A stretch of 56,088 nucleotides of DNA from an uncultured Pelagibacteraceae bacterium (GCA_902587755.1 CACIMN010000005.1:1-56088), one strand, 5' to 3'; numbered from the stretch's first letter, positions 43,307 to 51,021 are shown. Numbers and translations are program-made. Notes: generated from the letters alone by a model not told the origin.

Positions 43307-44347
43307 ATGACAAAAGTTGGTGAACATATTACTCTAGATATAATTGGAACTACTAAAGAATATGACCCATCTATATTTGAAAAAGTAATTCACGATATTG
43401 CAAAAGCTGCAAGAGTAACAATCTTAAATATATCTAAATATAAATTTGAACCTCAGGGTTTTACTATTATTGCTTTACTGGCTGAAAGCCATATTAGTTT
43501 TCATACTTTTCCAGAAAAAGGAATTATTAGCTTTGATTTCTTTACTTGTGGAAAAGTAAGTCCCTCTGTCGCGATAGAAATTATTAAAAAAGTATTTGAA
43601 CACACAAGGATAGTTAAAAAGGAATTCAATAGAGATACCAAATCTCTTTATCATGACATTTATAGTTCACCAGGATTGCAAAAATCATATATAGTAAATG
43701 ATGTTCTAGAGGACTTTAAATCTAAAGTAGGTCAGCACATTGAAATTTTAGATTTAGAACAGTTTGGAAAATCTTTATTTATTGATGGCGAAATACAAGT
43801 TGCTGCTACAGATGAGCATTTATACAGTTCTACATTTGTTGGTTCTGGTTTAGATCTGAATAAAAATAATGAAAGAGCTGCAATAATTGGTGGTGGAGAT
43901 GGTGGAGTTGCAAGAGAGTGTATTTCTAAAAAATTTAATTTTATAGATTGGTATGAACTGGATCATGAAGTAGTTGATGTTTGTAATAAACATCTTGGAG
44001 ATATCGGAAAAAAAGCAACCGAAAAAAATTCTGTAAAATGTGTTTGGGGCGATGCATTTGAAAGTATTAAATCAGTAAGTGATGATATTTACGATCATAT
44101 ATTTGTAGATCTTAATGATGATCAATTTTGTATAGATTTAGCTGCTAAAAATATGGACTCATTAGTGAGAATTTTAAAACCAAAAGGAGTTATTACTGCT
44201 CAAGTAGGAAGTCAGGATAAAAAACCACAACAGGTTGAAAATTGGCTAAATGTATTTAATCAAAATTTTGGAAATGCAAAATTATCAAGAGTTTACATAC
44301 CTAGTTTTGATTGTTCTTGGAACTTTTCTTCATCAATAAATCATTAA
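43307..44347 (+). CDS. fused S-adenosylmethionine decarboxylase (SpeD/SpeH) and spermidine synthase (SpeE)
   Basis: A 346-residue fusion. Residues 1-120 are a bacterial-type SAM decarboxylase: the self-cleavage site is Glu60-Ser61 in LLAESHISFHT, with His66 and Cys81 at the expected spacing. Residues about 130-346 are an aminopropyltransferase with FGKSLFIDGEIQ (about 153), TDEHLY (168), the SAM site AIIGGGDGG (192-200) and FVDLNDD. Separate genes are usual; here decarboxylated SAM could pass directly between domains. The by-product methylthioadenosine is the substrate of mtnP nearby. The whole set therefore links polyamine synthesis with MTA salvage. Confidence 0.92.
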   Translation: MTKVGEHITLDIIGTTKEYDPSIFEKVIHDIAKAARVTILNISKYKFEPQGFTIIALLAESHISFHTFPEKGIISFDFFTCGKVSPSVAIEIIKKVFEHTRIVKKEFNRDTKSLYHDIYSSPGLQKSYIVNDVLEDFKSKVGQHIEILDLEQFGKSLFIDGEIQVAATDEHLYSSTFVGSGLDLNKNNERAAIIGGGDGGVARECISKKFNFIDWYELDHEVVDVCNKHLGDIGKKATEKNSVKCVWGDAFESIKSVSDDIYDHIFVDLNDDQFCIDLAAKNMDSLVRILKPKGVITAQVGSQDKKPQQVENWLNVFNQNFGNAKLSRVYIPSFDCSWNFSSSINH

Positions 44348-44406
44348 TTTTTCTTTTTTCTTTTTTAATTTTGTGAAATAATTATTTCTTATTAAAGGAG
44401 AAAATA

Positions 44407-45258
44407 ATGAATATATTCAAAAAAACTATATTAACAGTTCTCGCTTCTTTATTTATCATTGGGAATGTATCCGCTGAAAAAATAAAAATTGGAACTGAAG
44501 GCGCTTACCCTCCATGGAATTCTAAAGATGCTTCAGGTAATCTTATCGGTTTTGAGGTTGAGCTTGCTCAAGAACTTTGCACACTTATGAAATATGAGTG
44601 CACAATCGTTGAACAAGATTGGGATGGAATGATACCAGCTCTAGTTATGAGAAAATTTGATGCGATTATGGCTGGAATGTCTATTACTGCAGAAAGACAA
44701 AAAACAATTACTTTTTCTCAAGGATATGCTGACGAAGTAGCATCTCTTGCGGTAATGAAAGGTTCAAGCTTAGAGGGCATGGATACACCAGAGGGTATTA
44801 ATTTATCATTAGGTGGATCTGATGTTAAAAAAGCTCTTAAAACGTTGACTGGAGCACTTGCAGGTAAAACAGTTTGTACTCAAACAGGAACAATTCACCA
44901 AAACTTTTTAGAGTCAGGTGATGTTGGAAGTGTAAATGTTAGAACTTATAAAACTCAAGACGAAGTTAACCTAGATTTAACCTCTGGAAGATGTGATGTT
45001 GCATTAGCTGCAGCAGTAGCGTTTACAGATTATGCAGACAAATCAGGTGAAGCAGTCGTATTAGTTGGACCAACTTTTTCAGGCGGTGCATTTGGAAATG
45101 GTGTAGGTGTTGGTATTAGACAAGCTAGCGATAGTGCTATTGGAAAAAGAGATGCTAAAATCTTAAAAGACTTCAATAAAGCAATTGATAAAGCTAGAAA
45201 AAAAGGAATTATTAGCAAACTTGCTATTAAACACTTTGGTTTCGACGCTTCTATGTAA
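44407..45258 (+). CDS. polar/basic amino-acid ABC substrate-binding protein (family 3)
   Basis: A 283-residue periplasmic binding protein with a signal peptide of about 23 residues (ending GNVSA, then EKIKIG). GTEGAYPPWNSKDASGNLIG (about residues 29-48) and the following FEVELAQELC are typical of lysine/arginine/ornithine/octopine-binding proteins, as is DWDGMIPALVMRKFDAIMAG. Compared with the short members it has an extra segment around residues 120-150 (MDTPEGINLSLGGSD). A strong AAAGGAG precedes the ATG. The ligand is likely a basic amino acid or opine; it is not determined. Confidence 0.92.
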   Translation: MNIFKKTILTVLASLFIIGNVSAEKIKIGTEGAYPPWNSKDASGNLIGFEVELAQELCTLMKYECTIVEQDWDGMIPALVMRKFDAIMAGMSITAERQKTITFSQGYADEVASLAVMKGSSLEGMDTPEGINLSLGGSDVKKALKTLTGALAGKTVCTQTGTIHQNFLESGDVGSVNVRTYKTQDEVNLDLTSGRCDVALAAAVAFTDYADKSGEAVVLVGPTFSGGAFGNGVGVGIRQASDSAIGKRDAKILKDFNKAIDKARKKGIISKLAIKHFGFDASM

Positions 45259-45270
45259 TTCATTTCAGAT

Positions 45271-45297
45271 TTGGCGACTATAATATATAGTCGCCAA
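45271..45297 (+). promoter_or_regulatory. stem-loop between amino-acid binding protein and permease
   Basis: A perfect 12-bp inverted repeat (TTGGCGACTATA at 45271-45282, TATAGTCGCCAA at 45286-45297) with a 3-base loop. It starts 12 bp after the binding-protein stop and ends 5 bp before the permease ATG at 45303. No long U-tract follows, and no Shine-Dalgarno is left for the permease. It probably stabilises the upstream mRNA or limits permease synthesis. Confidence 0.82.
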
Positions 45298-45302
45298 TCT
45301 AT

Positions 45303-45995
45303 ATGGAACTTCTAGCATTTGGTAAAACAGGTTGGGGTGATGAGTTGTTCTATGCAACCTTAATGACAATTGCTGTATCGATTACAGCAATGTTAATTGG
45401 TTTCTTTTTTGCTCTAATTTTTACTCCTTTAAAACTCTCAAAATATAAAACTTTAAATTTAGTTGGTAATTTTTATACAACGGTAATCCGTGGTGTGCCT
45501 GAACTATTAGTAATATATCTTTTCTTTTTTGGAGGAAGTGGAGCCATCATGTATGTAGCTTCAATTTTTGGTTATTACGAATACATAGAGATTAACGCAT
45601 TTATTACTGGTTCAATGGCTATTGGTATTATTTCTGGCGCATATTCAACAGAAGTATTTAGGGGGGCAATTCAATCAATAGATAAAGGTCAATTTGAAGC
45701 TGCAAAAGTACTTGGAATAAATAAGTTTGGGCAATTTTATAAAATAATACTACCCCAGATGTTAAGATTAGCTATTCCAAATTTAAGTAATGTTTGGCAA
45801 ATAACTTTAAAAGATACCTCTCTTATCTCAGTTACAGGTTTAGTTGAAATAATGAGACAGTCTTATATTGCAGCAGGATCTACTAGAGATCCATTATTTT
45901 TCTATTCATTTGCAGCAGTTTTGTATCTTTTGCTTACTTACGTAAGCATGAAATTAATCAATAAGTTAGAAGTTAAGTATAGCAGGGGATATTAA
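45303..45995 (+). CDS. amino-acid ABC transporter permease, HisQ/OccQ-like
   Basis: A 230-residue permease with five hydrophobic helices. The coupling loop FEAAKVLGINKFGQFYKIIL is near residues 132-151, and YTTVIRGVPELLVIYLFFFG (about 58-77) is the typical early segment of HisQ-type subunits. It pairs with the next gene, whose start overlaps its stop (TAATG). Its own ATG follows a stem-loop directly, with no ribosome site visible. No amino-acid-type ATPase gene is adjacent, so one must be encoded elsewhere or shared. Confidence 0.93.
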   Translation: MELLAFGKTGWGDELFYATLMTIAVSITAMLIGFFFALIFTPLKLSKYKTLNLVGNFYTTVIRGVPELLVIYLFFFGGSGAIMYVASIFGYYEYIEINAFITGSMAIGIISGAYSTEVFRGAIQSIDKGQFEAAKVLGINKFGQFYKIILPQMLRLAIPNLSNVWQITLKDTSLISVTGLVEIMRQSYIAAGSTRDPLFFYSFAAVLYLLLTYVSMKLINKLEVKYSRGY

Positions 45996-46669
45996 TGGAT
46001 TTTGATTTAATGATCACTAGTTTACCTAAGCTTTTAGGAGCAACAGTTGTTACTTTAAAATTACTATCTGCATCATTATTTTTTGGATTATTCCTAGGTC
46101 TTTTCTTTGCAATTTTAAGATTAAACAAAAATATATTTATTAATAAATTTGCTTATGGCTATTCATATATATTTAGAGGAACACCTTTATTGGTTCAGAT
46201 TTTCATAATTTATTTTGGATTGGGCCAAATTGAATATTTAAGAACAACATTTCTATGGTTAATTTTAAAAGAACCTTATTGGTGTGCGATTATAGCTTTT
46301 ACTTTAAATACTGGTGCATATACCTCTGAAATTTTAAGATCAGCATTTCAAACAATTAAACCAGGAATTATTGAAGCTGGAAAAAGTTTAGGTATATCAA
46401 ATAAAATAATCTTTTATAAAATTCAAATTCCAATAGCTATTAGACAATCATTACCTGCATATGGAAATGAAATTATATTGATGATGAAAGGAACCTCATT
46501 AGCAAGCACTGTAACTCTAATGGATTTAACTGGTGTTGCTAAGTATATAATTTCAACAACTTTCAAACCAATTGAAGTTTTTATTGTTGCAGGTGGAATT
46601 TATTTATTCATGACTTTTATCATTCATAATCTTATTAAATTTTTAGAAAAAAAGTACAGCTTTCAGTAA
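45995..46669 (+). CDS. amino-acid ABC transporter permease, HisM/OccM-like
   Basis: A 224-residue permease and partner of the preceding gene. YIFRGTPLLVQIFIIYFGLG (about residues 50-69) and the coupling loop IEAGKSLGISNKIIFYKIQI (about 127-146) are typical of HisM-like subunits. GNEIILMMKGTSLASTVTLMDLTGVAK near the end also fits. It is 8 bp before a PhyH-type dioxygenase on the same strand. The usual ATPase partner (HisP/GlnQ type) is not in the window. Confidence 0.93.
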   Translation: MDFDLMITSLPKLLGATVVTLKLLSASLFFGLFLGLFFAILRLNKNIFINKFAYGYSYIFRGTPLLVQIFIIYFGLGQIEYLRTTFLWLILKEPYWCAIIAFTLNTGAYTSEILRSAFQTIKPGIIEAGKSLGISNKIIFYKIQIPIAIRQSLPAYGNEIILMMKGTSLASTVTLMDLTGVAKYIISTTFKPIEVFIVAGGIYLFMTFIIHNLIKFLEKKYSFQ

Positions 46670-46677
46670 TAAGTAAA

Positions 46678-47466
46678 ATGCATTTATCTCAACAACAAAT
46701 TAAAGAGTATCAAAATAATGGAGTAATAATAATTAAGGATATATTTAAAGACTGGATTGAGCCACTTAGAAAAGGATTTCAAAAAGTTTTAGATAATCCA
46801 AGCAAACATGGGAGAGAGAATGTAACCGTTGATAAGGGAAGATTTTTTGAAGATTACTGCAATTGGGAAAGGATAGAGGAATTTAAGGATTGTTTATTTA
46901 ATTCACCTGGAGCTCAAATAGTTGCAGAAGCAACTAATTCTAAATCTACTCAAATTTTTCACGAACATATTTTTATTAAAGATCCAGGTACTCATAAAGA
47001 AACACCTTGGCATCAAGATATGCCGTATTATTGCGTTGATGGTAATGATACTGGAAGTTTTTGGATACCATTAGATGAAGTTGATCATAAAAATAATATT
47101 AAATTAATTTTAGGTTCTCACAAATGGTCAAAGTTGATTAGACCCACAAAATGGTCAAATAACCAATCTTGGTATGAAGATGATAGTTCTTTTATGGATT
47201 TACCACCATCAAAAGAATTTGAAAAAAATATTTTAATTCCAAAATTAAGTTTGGGTGATGCTGTTTTATTTAATTTTAAAACTGTACATGGTTCAACAGG
47301 AAACAATTCTTCTAAATCAAGAAGGGCATTTTCGATGCGATTTATAGGAGACGATGTAAAATATATTGACAGAGGAGGGCCAACCTCACCTCCATTTGAT
47401 GGAATTAATTTAAAAACTGGAGATTTGATGAGAGATGATTGGTTTCCTAAAGTTTTTTGTAACTAG
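46678..47466 (+). CDS. phytanoyl-CoA dioxygenase (PhyH)-family Fe(II)/2-oxoglutarate enzyme
   Basis: A 262-residue jelly-roll oxygenase. The iron ligands are visible: His and Asp in PWHQDMPYY (about residues 115-123) and the distal His in VHGSTGNNSS (about 203), followed by the 2-oxoglutarate-binding Arg in KSRRAFSMRF. PhyH proteins of this size hydroxylate small molecules such as amino acids or ectoine. Following an amino-acid transporter by 8 bp, it probably hydroxylates or demethylates the imported compound; that is inferred. Its last 20 bp overlap the convergent DUF6165 gene. Confidence 0.87.
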   Translation: MHLSQQQIKEYQNNGVIIIKDIFKDWIEPLRKGFQKVLDNPSKHGRENVTVDKGRFFEDYCNWERIEEFKDCLFNSPGAQIVAEATNSKSTQIFHEHIFIKDPGTHKETPWHQDMPYYCVDGNDTGSFWIPLDEVDHKNNIKLILGSHKWSKLIRPTKWSNNQSWYEDDSSFMDLPPSKEFEKNILIPKLSLGDAVLFNFKTVHGSTGNNSSKSRRAFSMRFIGDDVKYIDRGGPTSPPFDGINLKTGDLMRDDWFPKVFCN

Positions 47467-47845
47467 TATACTCTTTAATTTCTTTAATACTTGATCCAGT
47501 GTGATTATTCATTTCTAGTTTGATTTTTGCTCTGTCATCATTAAAAAAATGAACATCTCTAGACAATTTAATAAATTTTTCTCCAAAGTCTTTGTTTTTT
47601 TCACAATCTCTTTTTTGATCTTCTATAACCCATAACTTAGCATTAATTTCTTTTAAATCTTGGAATAGTTTATTTAGTTTTTCATCAGATTTAACATTCT
47701 TTTCTAGCTGATCTTTTAGAATCGAATGTTCATTTGATATAAATTTTAGTTTTTCAGGATCTTTAATTTTTTCCTTCTTAATTTCTAAGATTGAAATTTT
47801 GTCTAAAAGTTCACCTACTGAAACTTCTACTATAATTTTATTCAT
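47447..47845 (-). CDS. DUF6165-like small helical protein
   Basis: A 132-residue protein, highly charged and nearly all helical, beginning IIVEVSVGELLDKISILEIK. The VSVGELLDKI-ILEIK opening and the later INAKLWVIEDQKRDCEKN (about residues 66-83) match what I recall of DUF6165, a family with no known function. No signal or membrane segment is seen. It is divergent from a GT9 glycosyltransferase with a 32-bp gap, which fits a part in lipopolysaccharide or surface-glycan work. Its tail overlaps the PhyH gene by 20 bp. Confidence 0.75.
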   Translation of the reverse strand: MNKIIVEVSVGELLDKISILEIKKEKIKDPEKLKFISNEHSILKDQLEKNVKSDEKLNKLFQDLKEINAKLWVIEDQKRDCEKNKDFGEKFIKLSRDVHFFNDDRAKIKLEMNNHTGSSIKEIKEYTSYKKL

Positions 47846-47877
47846 TAAATTTTATACTATGTTAAATTGTTAAAAAT

Positions 47878-48819
47878 ATGTCTAATATTTTAATTATCAA
47901 ACATGGATCTTTGGGTGATATAGCTCAAGCATGTGGGGCAATTCAAGATATTTCTGAGAATCATAAAGAAGATGAAATTCATTTACTTACAACTAAACCA
48001 TACTTTGATTTATTTAAAAAAAATCCACATATTTCTAATGTTATTTTAGATAAGCGATTATCAAGACTGAACCTGATTTACTTATATTCATTAATGAAAA
48101 ATATAAAAAAATATAATTTCTCTAAAGTTTATGATCTTCAGAACTCAAGTAGAACAGCTTTTTATAAAAAAATCTTATTTCCTAAAGCCTCAAAAGATAT
48201 TTGGTCATCTACAGAAACTTCTTTACCAGAAGGAACTAGAAAAGAAGATTTTGATAAAGATTCTGTTTTGTCTAGACTTGATTACCAATTAAAAAGTTCA
48301 GGTATAAATACAAATCATACATTACACCCTGATTTTTCTTGGAGCTCTTCAGACATATCCCAAATAAAAAGTTACTATCAATTGGATAAATATATTCTTC
48401 TTTTTCCTTTCTGCTCACCACATTTAACATCAAAAAAATGGCCTTATTATAATGAATTAATTTCTATGATTAACGAAAAGTCAGACAATAAATTTAAAGT
48501 TGTTGTAGCTCCTGGACCAAATGAAATTAAAGAAGCATCAAATATTAATGCACTCTGTATTTTAGATAATGGAAAAGCTTTAGATATTTCTCAGTTAGCA
48601 GCATTAATTAAAGATAGTTCATTTGTTGTTGCAAATGATACAGGACCTGCACACATGACGGCACACTTAGGCTCAAAAGGAATTGCTTTATTTGGATCCC
48701 ACACAACTCCTTTTAAAGTAAGTATTGAAAGAGAAAATTTTAAAGCAATACAAGCTCCTGAATTATCTAAACTTTCAGCAGAAAAAGTTTTTGAAAGACT
48801 TTCTGAAATTATTTCTTAA
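47878..48819 (+). CDS. family 9 glycosyltransferase (heptosyltransferase-like)
   Basis: A 313-residue GT-B enzyme. It opens ILIIKHGSLGDIAQACGAIQ (residues 4-23), the classic GT9 start. The donor-binding C-terminal half contains YILLFPFCSPHLTSKKWPY (about 177-195) and FVVANDTGPAHMTAHLG (about 249-265). Heptosyltransferases add sugars to lipopolysaccharide core at the inner face of the cytoplasmic membrane; the sugar here need not be heptose. It is divergent from the DUF6165 gene and overlaps the convergent AbrB-like gene by 11 bp. Confidence 0.88.
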   Translation: MSNILIIKHGSLGDIAQACGAIQDISENHKEDEIHLLTTKPYFDLFKKNPHISNVILDKRLSRLNLIYLYSLMKNIKKYNFSKVYDLQNSSRTAFYKKILFPKASKDIWSSTETSLPEGTRKEDFDKDSVLSRLDYQLKSSGINTNHTLHPDFSWSSSDISQIKSYYQLDKYILLFPFCSPHLTSKKWPYYNELISMINEKSDNKFKVVVAPGPNEIKEASNINALCILDNGKALDISQLAALIKDSSFVVANDTGPAHMTAHLGSKGIALFGSHTTPFKVSIERENFKAIQAPELSKLSAEKVFERLSEIIS

Positions 48820-49888
48820 TTTTTTCAATTATTCTTAAAAATACAGGAACTGTGAAAAGTATGAAAAGTAATCTTATTATATGGTGAAAAGCGACAAAGT
48901 CTGGGTCTAAATCAAAAGCAATTGCTATAACTGCTACCTCATAAATTCCACCAGGGCTAAAAGATAATATTAAAGTTAAAATGTTTGTCTCAACAAAGAA
49001 TGTTGCAACATAGGCTGCAACCAAACCTAATACTACCAAAATAGTTGTAGCTACAATACTATGAAGAGAATTATTAGCTATCTCTTTAACAGTTTTTTCA
49101 GCAAACCTACAACCAACTGAAGAGCCAAGTATTAATAGACAAAAATTTACTGTTTCATTTGGTAATTTATATGAGGCTATATCAGTAATTTGTAACAAAC
49201 CACTCGCAAATAATGTTCCAGATAGTAAAGCAGCAGGAATTCTAATTTTATCAAAAACAAAAATAAAAAACAAAGATGTAATAATAAGTAAAATTAAATT
49301 TAAATGATTTTGTGCTAAATAATTTAAGTCATCATTTAACAAAACATTATTATCAGTATTGTTAACTATAATAAATGGGATGATAGTTATTATGATTATT
49401 AATCTGATTAAATGAGAGGTTGCTACTTGAGATAAATCTGTTTTTTCATTTTCAGCTAAAATCATTAAAGGACCCAATGCGCCAGGAGCTGCTGAAAATA
49501 TTGAAGCTTTTTCACTATAACTTGCAAATTTTTGAAGGTATTTAGCGACAACTAAAATACAAATTATTATGTAGATTAACATAATTAATGAAGTCCAAAT
49601 CCAATCAAGCATTTGATTAAATAAATTTTGATCTATGTAATTTCCAATATGCAAACCTAAAATTATCAATATAAAACTTAATATAATTTTAGGCATAATG
49701 ATTTTTAGACCTGATAAAGCAGCAATTGATGTGACAATCATCGGTCCTAAAAACCAAGCTAGAGGAATACTTAAATAGTCAGCAACAATTGCACTAGGAA
49801 AAGAAATGATTAAAACAGAAATAAATTTAATTGTTAATATCTGGGATAAATTTTCTTTAAAATTTTTGATTAATAAATTCATTTTCAT
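48809..49888 (-). CDS. AbrB-family membrane protein (AbrB duplication type)
   Basis: A 359-residue integral membrane protein with about ten hydrophobic helices in two similar halves. Each half has the family pattern: a proline/glycine-rich re-entrant segment such as PLAWFLGPMIVTSIAAL near residue 42, FSAAPGALGPLMILAEN near 137 and FSPGGIYEVAVIAIAFD near 308. Family members are putative transporters or regulators of unknown substrate, sometimes called ammonia monooxygenase-like. It is divergent from tctC across a 74-bp region with a 10-bp inverted repeat, so it may be co-regulated with that transporter. Confidence 0.8.
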   Translation of the reverse strand: MKMNLLIKNFKENLSQILTIKFISVLIISFPSAIVADYLSIPLAWFLGPMIVTSIAALSGLKIIMPKIILSFILIILGLHIGNYIDQNLFNQMLDWIWTSLIMLIYIIICILVVAKYLQKFASYSEKASIFSAAPGALGPLMILAENEKTDLSQVATSHLIRLIIIITIIPFIIVNNTDNNVLLNDDLNYLAQNHLNLILLIITSLFFIFVFDKIRIPAALLSGTLFASGLLQITDIASYKLPNETVNFCLLILGSSVGCRFAEKTVKEIANNSLHSIVATTILVVLGLVAAYVATFFVETNILTLILSFSPGGIYEVAVIAIAFDLDPDFVAFHHIIRLLFILFTVPVFLRIIEKIKK

Positions 49889-49910
49889 TTATCTATCTGA
49901 TTGACTCTAG

Positions 49911-49934
49911 TTTATATTAACTATTTAATATAAA
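49911..49934. promoter_or_regulatory. perfect inverted repeat in the divergent AbrB-like/tctC promoter region
   Basis: TTTATATTAA (49911-49920) and TTAATATAAA (49925-49934) form a perfect 10-bp dyad with a 4-base centre, between two divergent transporter genes. It is all A and T in the arms, so chance is not negligible. Its position 29 bp before the tctC start suits an operator. Confidence 0.45.
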
Positions 49935-49962
49935 TAAAATAATAAACAATAAGAGAGGTATT

Positions 49963-50943
49963 ATGAGTAATATTAAAAAATTATTTTCAGTACTATTCTC
50001 AGCAATCCTATTATTCTCAGCAACAACTACAAGTTCATTAGCAATTGAAAAATTGCACTTTGTAATTGGTGGTGGTGCTGGCGGTGGTTGGGATGGAACT
50101 GCTAGAGGTACTGGAGAAGCTTTAACAAAAGCTGGTATGTTAAAAAGTGCATCATTTGAAAATATGTCGGGTGGTGGCGGTGGTAAAGCACTTGCTTATA
50201 TGATTAATACTAAACCTGCTAATACAGTGTTAGTTCAATCTACACCATTAGTACTAAGATCTATTACTAGACACGAAGGTTATGTAAAAGGTAGCGGAAC
50301 TTTATCTTATAAAGATGTTGTGCCAATTGCTGGAGTAATAGGTGACTATGGTGCAATTGCAGTTGCAAAAAACTCACCTTACAAAAACTTTAAAGATGTA
50401 GTTGATGCATACAAAAAAGATCCAAGCTCAATCAAAATGGCTGGTGGATCAGTAAGAGGAAGTATGGACCATTTAATTGGTGCTTTAGCATTCCAAGCTG
50501 CTGGTGCAGATCCAAATGCTGTTGCATACATTCCTTATGATGCTGGTGGAAAAGCTTTAGCTGGACTTTTATCTGGAGAAACTCAAATCATTTCAACTGG
50601 TTTAGGTGAATTGATGGGCGCAAGAGACCAAGTAACAATTATTGGAATTACTGCTCCTTCAAGAGTTTCTGATGCACCAGATGCACCAACTCTTAAAGAA
50701 CAAGGGTATGATGTACAATTTGTTAACTGGAGAGGATTTTTTGGCCCTCCAGGTATGAGCAATGCTGATAAAGCAGCAATTGCAAAAATGCTTGGCGATG
50801 TACAAAAAACTCCTGAATGGGAAACAGTAAGAGCAAGAAATGCTTGGGTTAATATTTATAACCCTGAAGGTAAGTTTGTATCTTTCTTAGAAAAACAAAC
50901 TGAAGAAATGACAGCTCTTATGAAAAAACTAGGAGTTATCTAA
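49963..50943 (+). CDS. tctC: tripartite tricarboxylate transporter substrate-binding protein (Bug family)
   Basis: A 326-residue periplasmic protein with a signal peptide (about 27 residues, ending TTTSSLA). The mature start EKLHFVIGGGAGGGWDGTARG (about 29-49) is the Bug-family ligand loop, and PSSIKMAGGSVRGSMDHLIG and AGGKALAGLLSGETQIISTG are also typical. AGAGAGG precedes the ATG. It delivers a carboxylate to TctB/TctA. A short hairpin at 50940-50954 covers its stop, and a stronger one follows inside tctB. The ligand is not known; citrate and other carboxylates are typical of the family. Confidence 0.93.
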   Translation: MSNIKKLFSVLFSAILLFSATTTSSLAIEKLHFVIGGGAGGGWDGTARGTGEALTKAGMLKSASFENMSGGGGGKALAYMINTKPANTVLVQSTPLVLRSITRHEGYVKGSGTLSYKDVVPIAGVIGDYGAIAVAKNSPYKNFKDVVDAYKKDPSSIKMAGGSVRGSMDHLIGALAFQAAGADPNAVAYIPYDAGGKALAGLLSGETQIISTGLGELMGARDQVTIIGITAPSRVSDAPDAPTLKEQGYDVQFVNWRGFFGPPGMSNADKAAIAKMLGDVQKTPEWETVRARNAWVNIYNPEGKFVSFLEKQTEEMTALMKKLGVI

Positions 50944-50954
50944 CCTTTGGTTAG
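50940..50954 (+). promoter_or_regulatory. small stem-loop over the tctC stop codon
   Basis: CTAACC (50940-50945) and GGTTAG (50949-50954) can pair around a 3-base loop that follows the TAA stop. The stem is only 6 bp and could act together with the larger hairpin just downstream. Short stems like this also occur by chance. Confidence 0.35.
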
Positions 50955-50966
50955 AAATTAAAAATT

Positions 50967-51021
50967 AGAGCAGTGAATATAAATACTACAAAAATTATAT
51001 CACTGCTCTTTTTTATTTTTT
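50967..51021 (+). terminator. terminator-like hairpin embedded in the start of tctB
   Basis: AGAGCAGTGA (50967-50976) pairs with TCACTGCTCT (51000-51009). The stem can extend by about five A-T pairs with one bulge. A T-rich tract (TTTTTT-A-TTTTTT) follows at once. The GTG start of tctB at 50973 lies in the left arm, and the right arm and T-tract are translated as the first membrane helix. This is an intrinsic-terminator layout inside a coding region and should reduce transcription past tctC. Confidence 0.82.
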
